From: Clostridia bacterium
Lineage (GTDB): Bacteria > Bacillota > Clostridia > UBA1381
Assembly: GCA_026418715.1 (NCBI GenBank)
Contig: JAOAAV010000065.1
Span: 1-39,809 of the forward strand
Direction of reading: 5' to 3'
DNA length: 39,809 nucleotides
Made by a program: the position numbers and the translations under genes
Shown: one piece after another, positions 26,606 to 35,758 of the stretch
How positions within the stretch are numbered: the first letter of the stretch is position 1
Layout of the letters: the number at the start of each line of letters is the position of its first letter
The notes under the pieces: model-generated
What the model was told of the DNA's origin: nothing
Seen by the model: the letters and a program-made list of their open reading frames with translations, nothing else
Databases searched by the model: none

Positions 26606-27232
26606 TTACTCAATTGTCCATTCAATGTTTCCGGCGACACCGCTTGTCATGCCAGCCCTTGCCGGATTTGAGGCGAATGCCCGATTAAGTGCCGCTCCCA
26701 CGCTTCTAAATATTGCCTCCCAAATATGGTGTCCGTTTACACCTTTGAAAAGGTCAATATGCATGGTACAGCAAGCACCCTGAACAAAGCCTTCCAAAAA
26801 AGCTTCCAAATCCTGACTTTCCATTCCCTCGACTTTTTCGCTTAGCAGTATCCCATGATAGTCAATATTAAAATATGCACGGTTTTCAAAGCTTATCGCG
26901 CATTCAGCCTTTGCCTCGTCAATAATCCCGATAGCATCGCCATATCCCATTACGCCTTTTTCTGTGCTTCGTTTTATAAATTCCGCTGCCGCTTTTCCCA
27001 TGGCAATACCCAAATCTTCACAAATAACATGCGTGAGAATAAATTTATCAAGCTTTATTTCAGTTTCAATATTAAAGCCGCCACGCCATGCAATATGTTC
27101 CATCATATGGTTCAAAAACGGAATAGGCGTATTTATCCTTTCACGGTAATTGCTCTTTAACGGTGAAAAATCCAAAATAACGTCAATTTCTGACTCTGTA
27201 GTTTTTCGATTGACCTTTACTTTGTCCATCAT
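26606..27232 (-). CDS. hisB: Imidazoleglycerol-phosphate dehydratase family protein (divergent HisB-like)
   Basis: A 208-residue protein with the double-repeat IGPD fold of HisB. Retained features are RKTTESEIDV, H68 and E72 (THVICEDLG), DE at 105-106, H158 (CTMHIDL), and H168, H169 and E172 (GHHIWEAIF). Compared with E. coli HisB as I recall it, several key positions differ. The metal ligand in ATHGGF is replaced (AWRGGF, R50), the second His of the HHTVED pair is V69, and the conserved Arg of FKAxxRAL is Ala. The terminal STKGVL phosphate-binding tail is replaced by TSGVAGNIEW. It may dehydrate another substrate, so the symbol marks family only. ATGs at 27232 and 27229 are both possible; the HisD-like gene overlaps by ATGA. 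Confidence 0.82.
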   Translation of the reverse strand: MMDKVKVNRKTTESEIDVILDFSPLKSNYRERINTPIPFLNHMMEHIAWRGGFNIETEIKLDKFILTHVICEDLGIAMGKAAAEFIKRSTEKGVMGYGDAIGIIDEAKAECAISFENRAYFNIDYHGILLSEKVEGMESQDLEAFLEGFVQGACCTMHIDLFKGVNGHHIWEAIFRSVGAALNRAFASNPARAGMTSGVAGNIEWTIE

Positions 27233-28521
27233 TTTCTCTCCTTTACAGCTAAACCATGGGCATCAAAACCCTCTACTTCCGCAAACCTAAAAGCATAATC
27301 ACGAACCATCTCAAAACCCTCTTTAGAAGCATACCCAACAGATGAACGTTTTAAAAAGTCAAACACAGATACACTCGAATATGTCTTTGCAAAGCCGCCG
27401 GTAGGCAGTATTGCGTTAGGACCCAGCACGAAATTGCAAAGCGTGACAGGAGTGTATTCACCAAGCAAAATTTCCCCCGCATTTTTGATTTTAGGCAGAA
27501 CATCAAATGGCTTTTGAGTCATAACCTCCATGTGCTCGGGCGCATATTCATTGACAAAATCAATGGATTCATCAAGCGAATTCGTAATAATCGCGCCGCC
27601 GTACGTGGAAAGATTCGTTTTTATAAATTCCCGCCTCTTTGGTGAAATTTTCTCAAGCTGACGCTCTACAATGGGGATGACTTTCTCCACAAGCTCCGCA
27701 GAATCGGTAACCAGAAGTGCGGCGCTGTCAGGACCATGCTCTGCCTCAATCATCCAATCAAGCGCAACTTTCTCAGGATCGGCATATTGGTCACAAAGGA
27801 TAATTGCCTCGCTGGGTCCCGCTGGAAGCCCTGCATCAATACAGCTTGCAAGTACACGCTTTGCGGCGGTTGCATAACTGTTGCCCGGTCCTATTATTTT
27901 GTGGCATTTAGGAATAGTTTCCGTTCCATATGCAACAGCGGCAACTGCCTGTATGCCTCCAACCTTATATATTTCCGTAATCCCTATAATTTTAGCTGCG
28001 GCTAAAATGGCATCGTCTACCTCGCCCTTTTCGTTCGGAGGCGTAACCACCACAATCTTAGGAACCTTTGCAACAATTGCAGGTACCCCAAGCATCAAAA
28101 GTACAGATGGAAAACTGCCCTTTCCATGAGGAACATACAAGCACACATCCACAATGGGAGTGGTTTTTTCCCCTACCATCAGACCGTTGTCCACCATTGT
28201 AAACCACATTTCCTCAGGAAGCTGTTTTTCGTGAAAATCATGAATGTTTTTTGCCGAATATGCGATTGCCTCTCGTGTTTTTTCGTCACAGTTACGGTAA
28301 CCTTCCTCAATTTCCTCTTTTGTAACCTTCATTCTGTCCGCCGTCAATGTCACCCTGTCAAATTTTGCTGTGTATTCTAAAACAGCGGCATCTCCTCTTT
28401 CTCTGATATCATCGGATACTTCCTTAGCAATCTTCATCTGCTCGGTGATGTCAAGCTCTGCCCTTCGCATGATAAAATCCCTTTTTTCCTTTGTCATTTC
28501 AGACAATTTATAAACATTCAT
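27229..28521 (-). CDS. hisD: Histidinol dehydrogenase family protein (divergent HisD-like)
   Basis: A 430-residue protein of normal HisD length with the whole family framework: LYVPHGKGSFPSVLLM, VGGIQAVAAVAYGTE, KIIGPGNSYATAAKR, AGPSEAIIL, AEHGPDS, the catalytic pair E329-H330 in YAPEHME, and GFDAHG. Compared with the zinc enzyme as I recall it (E. coli Q259, H262, D360, H419), two ligands change: E259 and N363. H262 and H422 are kept, and the substrate-binding His after GPN is A370. HisD paralogues such as HpsN oxidise other alcohols, so the symbol marks family only. The ATG at 28521 follows AAAGGA by eight bases. It starts 42 bases after the dnaJ stop with no terminator between. Confidence 0.84.
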   Translation of the reverse strand: MNVYKLSEMTKEKRDFIMRRAELDITEQMKIAKEVSDDIRERGDAAVLEYTAKFDRVTLTADRMKVTKEEIEEGYRNCDEKTREAIAYSAKNIHDFHEKQLPEEMWFTMVDNGLMVGEKTTPIVDVCLYVPHGKGSFPSVLLMLGVPAIVAKVPKIVVVTPPNEKGEVDDAILAAAKIIGITEIYKVGGIQAVAAVAYGTETIPKCHKIIGPGNSYATAAKRVLASCIDAGLPAGPSEAIILCDQYADPEKVALDWMIEAEHGPDSAALLVTDSAELVEKVIPIVERQLEKISPKRREFIKTNLSTYGGAIITNSLDESIDFVNEYAPEHMEVMTQKPFDVLPKIKNAGEILLGEYTPVTLCNFVLGPNAILPTGGFAKTYSSVSVFDFLKRSSVGYASKEGFEMVRDYAFRFAEVEGFDAHGLAVKERK

Positions 28522-28563
28522 GAAATCATTCCTTTCCTGCACGCCTACTCGTTTGTGAAAATT

Positions 28564-29703
28564 TTATCTCCATTTATCCTTCATTTTATCAAAAAAGCTT
28601 TTCTGATGCTTATATCCTTTCGTGCCCACATCTCCTTCAAATTCCCTCAAAAGCTCCTTTTGCCTGCTTGTTAAATTTTTCGGCACCTCTATATTCACCG
28701 TTACGTATTGATCTCCTCTGCCTTTGCCCCTGATATGCGGAATCCCTTTTTCACGGAGTCTGAACATTGTCCCCGTCTGCGTTCCTTCAGGCATATCATA
28801 TTCTACAATTCCGTCTAAAGTGGGCACCTTCAATGTATCACCCAATGCCGCCTGTACAAAGGTAATCGGCATATCAACAAAGACATCAAAGCCCTTGCGT
28901 GAAAACAAATCATGTTTGCGGATGCGCATAGTAATCAGCAAATCACCAAACGGTCCGCCACGCTCTCCTGGTTCTCCCTGACCTTGAAGCTGTATAGTCT
29001 GCCCCTCATCAATACCGGCTGGAATTTTCACATTTATCTTTTTATTTACCCGTATTTTCCCCGTTCCTCGGCAACTTGCACATGGTTCTTTGATAACCTT
29101 GCCGCTTCCGCCGCAGTGCGGACAGGTTCCAACATTTGTCATATATCCAAAAGGAGTTCTCTGCTGTGTCTTTACTTGACCTGTTCCATGGCAGTGTGAA
29201 CAAGTTTCCGGAGATGTTCCTTGCTTTGCCCCGCTTCCGCCGCATGAGCCGCAGTGCTCGGTTTTTGTAACATTAATATCCTTTTCACAGCCAAAAGCAG
29301 CCTCTTCAAACGTAATTTCAATAACCTGTCTGATATCGCTGCCACGTCTTGGCCCGTTTCTTCTCGAATTTCCTCCAAACCCGCCGAAGCCGCCGAAAAT
29401 ATTTCCGAAAATATCTCCCAAGTCAAAATCTTCAAAGCCTCCGAAGCCGCTTCCTCCGCCTGCTCCAAAACTCGGGTCTACTCCGGCGTGTCCAAACTGG
29501 TCATAACGGGCTTTTTTCTCAGGATCGCTTAAAACTTCATATGCTTCATTTATTTCTTTGAATTTAGCTTCCGCAGCTTTGTCACCCGGATGCAAATCAG
29601 GATGATATTTTTTCGCTTCTCTTCTATATGCTTTCTTTATCTCGGCATCCGATGCGCCTTTGCTTACACCCAATACCTCATAATAATCTCTCTTTTCTGC
29701 CAA
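28564..29703 (-). CDS. dnaJ: Chaperone protein DnaJ
   Basis: DnaJ (Hsp40) delivers substrates to DnaK and stimulates its ATPase. The 379-residue product has the J domain (about 4-70) with the [13 protein letters not shown] loop and a Gly/Phe-rich region (about 75-115). Four zinc-binding repeats follow ([32 protein letters not shown]; about 150-215), then the C-terminal substrate domains. It starts with TTG at 29703, six bases after AGGTGA. Unlike a simple hrcA-grpE-dnaK-dnaJ operon, dnaJ has its own TTTACA/TATAAT promoter after a hairpin. Confidence 0.97.
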   Translation of the reverse strand: MAEKRDYYEVLGVSKGASDAEIKKAYRREAKKYHPDLHPGDKAAEAKFKEINEAYEVLSDPEKKARYDQFGHAGVDPSFGAGGGSGFGGFEDFDLGDIFGNIFGGFGGFGGNSRRNGPRRGSDIRQVIEITFEEAAFGCEKDINVTKTEHCGSCGGSGAKQGTSPETCSHCHGTGQVKTQQRTPFGYMTNVGTCPHCGGSGKVIKEPCASCRGTGKIRVNKKINVKIPAGIDEGQTIQLQGQGEPGERGGPFGDLLITMRIRKHDLFSRKGFDVFVDMPITFVQAALGDTLKVPTLDGIVEYDMPEGTQTGTMFRLREKGIPHIRGKGRGDQYVTVNIEVPKNLTSRQKELLREFEGDVGTKGYKHQKSFFDKMKDKWR

Positions 29704-29729
29704 ATCTTTTCACCTACCCAAACATTATC

Positions 29730-29758
29730 ATTATACTAAAATTTTTGTCCCTTGTAAA
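29730..29758 (-). promoter_or_regulatory. Sigma-A promoter of dnaJ (and probably the HisD-like cluster)
   Basis: On the minus strand TTTACA (29758-29753) and a perfect TATAAT (29735-29730) are separated by 17 bases, about 27 bases upstream of the dnaJ start codon. No CIRCE element overlaps it, so dnaJ could be expressed without heat-shock control. Confidence 0.77.
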
Positions 29759-29796
29759 CAGATAATTTCCTGACGCATAAAATTGCCATTATTATG

Positions 29797-29832
29797 AAAT
29801 GGCTTTTGCCAACATAAAAGCAAAAGCCATTT
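29797..29832. other. Hairpin between dnaK and dnaJ
   Basis: AAATGGCTTTTGC (29797-29809) and GCAAAAGCCATTT (29820-29832) form a perfect 13-bp stem with a 10-base loop, 15 bases after the dnaK stop. The U-tract is good on the plus strand but short on the minus strand. It may be a partial terminator or an mRNA-stabilising end for the hrcA-grpE-dnaK transcript. Confidence 0.65.
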
Positions 29833-29846
29833 TTTCATAAGATTAT

Positions 29847-31685
<1,839 letters not shown>

Positions 31686-31716
31686 CTAAATATATCTTCA
31701 AATCAATAACTAATCT

Positions 31717-32280
31717 TTAATTTGCAACCTTGACCATACTATGACGAACTACCCTTTCTCCCTTGTATATGTAGCCCTTCATAAATTCTTCGACAATTAC
31801 ATTTTCCCCTAAATTTTCATCCTCAATGTGCATAACAGCATTGTGCAGATTTGGGTCAAACTGCTTATCTTTTGTGTCTATTACGGAAACACCCAGTTTA
31901 TCCAAAACTTCGGCAAACTGTTTTGTTACCATAAGGACGCCTTCCTGAACCTTCTTTGCTTCATCAGATTCCACCTCCGCGGCAACGGCTCTTTCCAAAT
32001 TGTCCGCAATTGGCAAAACATCCACAAGCACATCAATCAACGCATCGGCATATTTTGCCTCCTTTTCACGCTGCGTACGCTTTTTATAATTATCATATTC
32101 AGCGGCAAGACGCATATATCTGTCTTCAAGCTCTTCAAGCTTTTTTAAAAGCTCTTCCTCTCTGCTCGGAGTCCCTTCTTCCTCCTTTTGCTCTTTCGCA
32201 TCTTCTGCAGCTTCCTCGCCTACAATCTCCTCTTTTTCCTCAATTTCCTCAGATGGTATATTTTTCTTTTCTTCGGACAT
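31717..32280 (-). CDS. grpE: Nucleotide exchange factor GrpE
   Basis: GrpE releases ADP from DnaK and acts as a thermosensor in the chaperone cycle. The 187-residue product has a long acidic N-terminal region (about 1-55, rich in E). A coiled-coil helix follows (about 45-95, EELEDRYMRLAAEYDNYKKR, the family signature), then a C-terminal beta domain with FDPNLHNAVMHIED and VIVEEFMKGYIYKGERVVRHSMVKV. The ATG at 32280 follows AGGTGAG by seven bases. It begins four bases after the hrcA stop, so the two are translated in tandem. Confidence 0.97.
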   Translation of the reverse strand: MSEEKKNIPSEEIEEKEEIVGEEAAEDAKEQKEEEGTPSREEELLKKLEELEDRYMRLAAEYDNYKKRTQREKEAKYADALIDVLVDVLPIADNLERAVAAEVESDEAKKVQEGVLMVTKQFAEVLDKLGVSVIDTKDKQFDPNLHNAVMHIEDENLGENVIVEEFMKGYIYKGERVVRHSMVKVAN

Positions 32281-32284
32281 TCCG

Positions 32285-33334
32285 TCACTCACCTTCCATA
32301 TACAATTCATACAATATTTTGTCTATATGTGAAGCTATGCAATCCAAAAATGCGATTACCTTAGCATAATTCATCCGTTTGGGTCCAATAACGCCAAGCT
32401 TTCCAATAACCTTTTCCCCCAGTGAATAATTCACCGTTACCAAACTACAGTCATAAAGCTGTTCAAATTCATTTTCCCTCCCAATTCTTATACTCACGTG
32501 CTCATCACCGTCTTTTTTCCCGATGATGGAACGCAGGTTCTTCTGATTGTCCAGAAAACTGAGCATCTCCCTCGCTTTTCCCAAATCGCTGTATTCTGGA
32601 TACTTGAGAATGGATTTCACGTTATCGACATAAACCTCTGTTTCATCTATGCTCTCAATGGTTTTGTAAATAAAATCTAAAATTTCAACCAAGGCTCTCG
32701 GATGAAGATTCAATTCAGATTGAATCTCGTCCTGTATTTCTCTGATTTTATCAAAATTAATCTCATCGTTTGTTAAACCTGCAAGCCGCCTATTTAGAAT
32801 TTCCGCAAACCTTGCTGCAACCGAATCATTGATTGCCATGGAAAGTATTCGGTTTTTGACAATGCCATCTTTCGTAATAACAATCAGCATTACCGTTTCT
32901 CCGCCTAAAGCCACAAGGTCAATCTTTTTAATCTGAGATTGATGAAATTCCGGTGTGGAAACCACGGCGGTATAGTCCGTCATGGCAGAAGTAAGCATAC
33001 TCGCTTTTTTTATTATATTTTCAAGCTGAGTCACCTTTTTTTGAAATTCAAGCTGCATTCTTTCCATCGCCTCAACACTCATCTGATAGCGCTTCATCAA
33101 GGAATTTACATAGAACCTGTACCCTATGTCAGAAGGAATTCTCCCCGCAGACGTATGAGGCTGCATCAGATACCCCATCTCCTCCAAATCGGCCATCTCG
33201 TTTCGAATTGTAGCGCTCGAAAGACCAAGTTCATTTTTCTTTGAAATAGATCTTGACCCCACGGGCTCGGCAGTGCCTATATACTCTTCAATAATTGCTT
33301 GAAGAATTTTTCTCTTTCTTTCATTTAAATCCAT
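32285..33334 (-). CDS. hrcA: Heat-inducible transcription repressor HrcA
   Basis: HrcA binds CIRCE elements and represses the class I heat-shock genes; its activity depends on the GroEL chaperonin. The 349-residue product has the N-terminal winged-helix domain (about 1-75) with EEYIGTAEPVGSRSISKKN and the recognition region LSSATIRNEMADLEEMGYL. HTSAGRIPSDIGYRFYV follows, then the GAF-like and inserted dimerisation regions. The ATG at 33334 follows AGAGGTGAG by six bases; an upstream in-frame extension would run through the CIRCE operator and is rejected. Self-regulation through the adjacent CIRCE is expected. Confidence 0.97.
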   Translation of the reverse strand: MDLNERKRKILQAIIEEYIGTAEPVGSRSISKKNELGLSSATIRNEMADLEEMGYLMQPHTSAGRIPSDIGYRFYVNSLMKRYQMSVEAMERMQLEFQKKVTQLENIIKKASMLTSAMTDYTAVVSTPEFHQSQIKKIDLVALGGETVMLIVITKDGIVKNRILSMAINDSVAARFAEILNRRLAGLTNDEINFDKIREIQDEIQSELNLHPRALVEILDFIYKTIESIDETEVYVDNVKSILKYPEYSDLGKAREMLSFLDNQKNLRSIIGKKDGDEHVSIRIGRENEFEQLYDCSLVTVNYSLGEKVIGKLGVIGPKRMNYAKVIAFLDCIASHIDKILYELYMEGE

Positions 33335-33383
33335 GTGGCACTCACCTCTTTCTTTCATTAAATCTCCCGCGAATTTTGTTTTA

Positions 33384-33410
33384 TTAGCACTCATGTTTGT
33401 TGAGTGCTAA
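33384..33410 (-). promoter_or_regulatory. CIRCE operator (HrcA binding site)
   Basis: TTAGCACTC (33384-33392) and GAGTGCTAA (33402-33410) form the perfect inverted repeat with the exact 9-base spacer of the CIRCE consensus. It lies between the hrcA promoter and start codon, around the transcription start, where bound HrcA would block transcription of hrcA-grpE-dnaK. Confidence 0.98.
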
Positions 33411-33423
33411 TAATTACAATATA

Positions 33424-33452
33424 AAAATACCACCTTTATACGAAATTGTCAA
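33424..33452 (-). promoter_or_regulatory. Sigma-A promoter of hrcA-grpE-dnaK
   Basis: On the minus strand a perfect TTGACA (33452-33447) and TATTTT (33429-33424) are separated by 17 bases, directly upstream of the CIRCE element. The hemW stop lies only 31 bases above the -35 box. Confidence 0.86.
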
Positions 33453-33482
33453 GATAAAATTTTTATTTTTACAAATTATTTT

Positions 33483-34586
33483 TTACAATATAAAGTCACA
33501 CAAAACGGAATTGCTTACGCTGATTGCCTCAAATGACAGTCGGTAGCGTCCATCAGCATACCTGATGAAGCCGTTTTTAATATGTGTATCAAGCACATTA
33601 CCATAAATTTTGCGAATATCCTTGCCAAAGCGGCGAAAAAATTCATGTTCGCTTATCCCCTTTCTCATTCTAAGCCCCATAATCATGAATTCCTCCATTT
33701 TATCCTTTTCGGTCAATATAAGACTCTCAGACTTAGTTTCTCCAGATATGTAGGCTTTTAAATCATCCGTATTGCAAAATCTTATTCCATCGAGAAGAGA
33801 ATGGGCGCAAACGCCTAAACCGATATAGTCCATGCATTCCCAATATTTTATATTATGCGTACACTCAACGCCTGCTTTTGCAAAATTTGATATTTCATAT
33901 TGGCCGTACCCATAAGAGTGCAGAAATTCATGTGCATAATCATACATTCTTCTGTCTTCATCTTCGCTTGGCAGTGTAAATTTTCCGCTTCCATACTCCT
34001 TTTCCAGAATAGTCCCTTCCTCTAAAATGAGGCTGTAGCAGGAAATATGCGTTGGATTGCATTTTGCCGCCATATTCAGACTATGCGCAAACGTATCCGC
34101 AGTTTGAAAAGGCAAACCAAACATCAAGTCGATATTAATGTTGGAAAAGCCGTATTCTTTTATACCGCAAACGGTATTATATGCATCCTCGGCGGTATGT
34201 ATGCGTCCCAACACGCATAATTCATGATCGTTAAAGGACTGAACTCCCACGCTTATTCGATTTATTCCGCCTTTTTTCATTACGCTTAGTTTTTCATCCG
34301 TCAACGTTTTGGGATTTGCCTCAATTGAAAATTCACAGTTGGAAGAGAGTATAAAATTACTGTTGCAGGCTTTAAGCAGTTTTTCAAGCAAATCGGCTTC
34401 AATAGCCGTCGGTGTGCCTCCGCCTATAAATACACTGTCAGCCTCCATTCCCTCATATTTTCTCATTTCTGCTATCAATGCTTCAATATATGCTTTATGA
34501 CAGCTTGTTTTGCCCTCAAATGAAACAAAGTCACAATATTTGCATTTTTTCAGGCAAAAAGGTATATGAATATATACTCCTACCAT
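33483..34586 (-). CDS. hemW: Radical SAM heme chaperone HemW (coproporphyrinogen III oxidase-like)
   Basis: HemW-type radical-SAM proteins bind heme and are thought to deliver it to respiratory enzymes. They resemble HemN but lack its oxidase activity. The 367-residue product starts MVGVYIHIPFCLKKCKYCDF, with cluster cysteines C11, C15 and C18. The HemW-type fourth position (CKYCDF) separates it from HemN. FIGGGTPTAIEADLLEKLL, NRISVGVQSFNDHELCVLGR and LMFGLPFQT follow. The C-terminal domain has MEEFMIMGLRMRKGI. The ATG at 34586 follows GGAGG. It sits only about 20 bases after a terminator and upstream of the hrcA operon, a common neighbourhood in Firmicutes. Confidence 0.95.
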   Translation of the reverse strand: MVGVYIHIPFCLKKCKYCDFVSFEGKTSCHKAYIEALIAEMRKYEGMEADSVFIGGGTPTAIEADLLEKLLKACNSNFILSSNCEFSIEANPKTLTDEKLSVMKKGGINRISVGVQSFNDHELCVLGRIHTAEDAYNTVCGIKEYGFSNINIDLMFGLPFQTADTFAHSLNMAAKCNPTHISCYSLILEEGTILEKEYGSGKFTLPSEDEDRRMYDYAHEFLHSYGYGQYEISNFAKAGVECTHNIKYWECMDYIGLGVCAHSLLDGIRFCNTDDLKAYISGETKSESLILTEKDKMEEFMIMGLRMRKGISEHEFFRRFGKDIRKIYGNVLDTHIKNGFIRYADGRYRLSFEAISVSNSVLCDFIL

Positions 34587-34605
34587 AAGTCCTCCGCAAA
34601 CAAAT

Positions 34606-34632
34606 AAAAAAGGACTGCAAAAGTCCTTTTTT
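34606..34632 (-). terminator. Intrinsic terminator after the CD1247-like gene
   Basis: AAAAAAGGACT (34606-34616) and AGTCCTTTTTT (34622-34632) form an 11-bp stem with a 5-base loop and U-tracts. It is five bases after the stop of the acidic zinc-ribbon gene and about 20 bases before the hemW start, and would end the dxr-to-CD1247-like unit. Confidence 0.87.
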
Positions 34633-34637
34633 ATTAC

Positions 34638-35081
34638 TTATTCATCGTCATCATCATTGCAATCATCACAATCACAATCGAATTCCAATTCAATCTCCTG
34701 ATTGCAGTTAGGGCAAACAATGCCTTTGTCCTCATCAATCATATCATAATCAATCAAAACATCCTCTTTACAGTTTGGACATTCGATCTCAAAATAATCC
34801 ATATCGTCTTCTTCATCATCGTCTAAATCATCGTCATCATAACTATCTTCGTATTCATCATCATAAAAATCAGATTCTAATTCTCCCAAATCCTCATCGA
34901 TACTGTCAACCATTTCCTCAAGCTCTTCCTGCGCCTCTACGATATCATCAACAGATACTGCAATATCCTCAATGATATCAACAATTTTCATAAGAAGCTT
35001 TCCTTCATCACTCTCGGACTTAAGACTTAACCCCTCGGCAAAGCCCTTCAGGTATGCGGCCTTTTTTGCTAAATAGTCCAT
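34638..35081 (-). CDS. CD1247 N-terminal domain-containing acidic zinc-ribbon protein
   Basis: A 147-residue, extremely acidic cytoplasmic protein. Residues 1-60 form the helical CD1247-type N-terminal domain (MDYLAKKAAYLKGFAEGLSL). A linker follows that is nearly all Asp/Glu with Tyr (about 60-98), then a zinc ribbon with CPNC at 101-104 and CPNC at 123-126. A Cys/Asp-rich tail (136-147) ends the protein. The family is widespread in Clostridia and its function is unknown; the four cysteines suggest one zinc ion. It follows efp, a linkage seen in other Clostridia as far as I recall, and ends at an intrinsic terminator. Confidence 0.85.
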   Translation of the reverse strand: MDYLAKKAAYLKGFAEGLSLKSESDEGKLLMKIVDIIEDIAVSVDDIVEAQEELEEMVDSIDEDLGELESDFYDDEYEDSYDDDDLDDDEEDDMDYFEIECPNCKEDVLIDYDMIDEDKGIVCPNCNQEIELEFDCDCDDCNDDDDE

Positions 35082-35119
35082 ATTGTTTCCCTCCTAATCA
35101 TATAGATATAGTATAACCC

Positions 35120-35677
35120 TTATACACGCTCCATATACTCTCCTGTACGAGTATCCACTCTAATCATGTCATTTTGATCCACAAAAAGAGGAACCTGAAT
35201 TACCGCACCTGTTTCAAGCGTTGCCGGCTTTGTTGCTCCTGTCGCAGTGTCACCCTTAAAGCCCGGCTCTGTTTCGGTAACCAAAAGCTCAACAAATGTT
35301 GGAGGTTCAATACCGAAAACATTGCCCTTATATGAAAGGATTTTTACCATCATATTTTCCTTTACAAATTTTAAGGCATCGCCTAACTTATCTTTTCCAA
35401 TGGGCATAAGCTCATAGGTTTCCTGATCCATAAAATAGTACAAATCCCCATCGTTATATGAATATTCCATATCTTTTCTTTCTATATGAGCCTTAGGCAT
35501 TTTCTCGGTAGGTCTGAATGTTCTTTCAACAACCCCGCCTGTGATGATGTTTTTAATCTTTGTCCTTACAAACGCAGCTCCCTTCCCCGGCTTTACATGT
35601 TGGAACTCTATAACCTGATACACATTTCCATCCAACTCAAAAGTAATACCGTTTCTAAAATCTCCCGCTGAAATCAT
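35120..35677 (-). CDS. efp: Translation elongation factor P
   Basis: EF-P enters the ribosomal E site and relieves stalling at consecutive prolines. The 185-residue product has the normal three beta domains. The first contains the exposed loop [12 protein letters not shown] with K32, the position that is post-translationally modified in many bacteria. The C-terminal domain has [20 protein letters not shown] and ends [13 protein letters not shown]. The ATG at 35677 follows CGGAGG by seven bases. The 81-base gap to the upstream peptidase gene is AT-rich; TTGTAA-17-TAAACT there is only a weak promoter candidate. Confidence 0.97.
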   Translation of the reverse strand: MISAGDFRNGITFELDGNVYQVIEFQHVKPGKGAAFVRTKIKNIITGGVVERTFRPTEKMPKAHIERKDMEYSYNDGDLYYFMDQETYELMPIGKDKLGDALKFVKENMMVKILSYKGNVFGIEPPTFVELLVTETEPGFKGDTATGATKPATLETGAVIQVPLFVDQNDMIRVDTRTGEYMERV

Positions 35678-35758
35678 AAATAATCCTCCGTATATCTTTA
35701 ATTATTTAATATCATATATAGTTTAATTCATAATCATAAAAATTACAAGAAAATTTTA

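Noticed and set aside
29172-29468. Open frame inside dnaJ in another frame
   Set aside because: It arises from the Gly- and Cys-rich codons of dnaJ, has no ribosome binding site and no family resemblance.
33335-33394. Longer hrcA start
   Set aside because: The extension would translate through the CIRCE operator and past the expected transcription start, and the ATG at 33334 has an ideal ribosome binding site.
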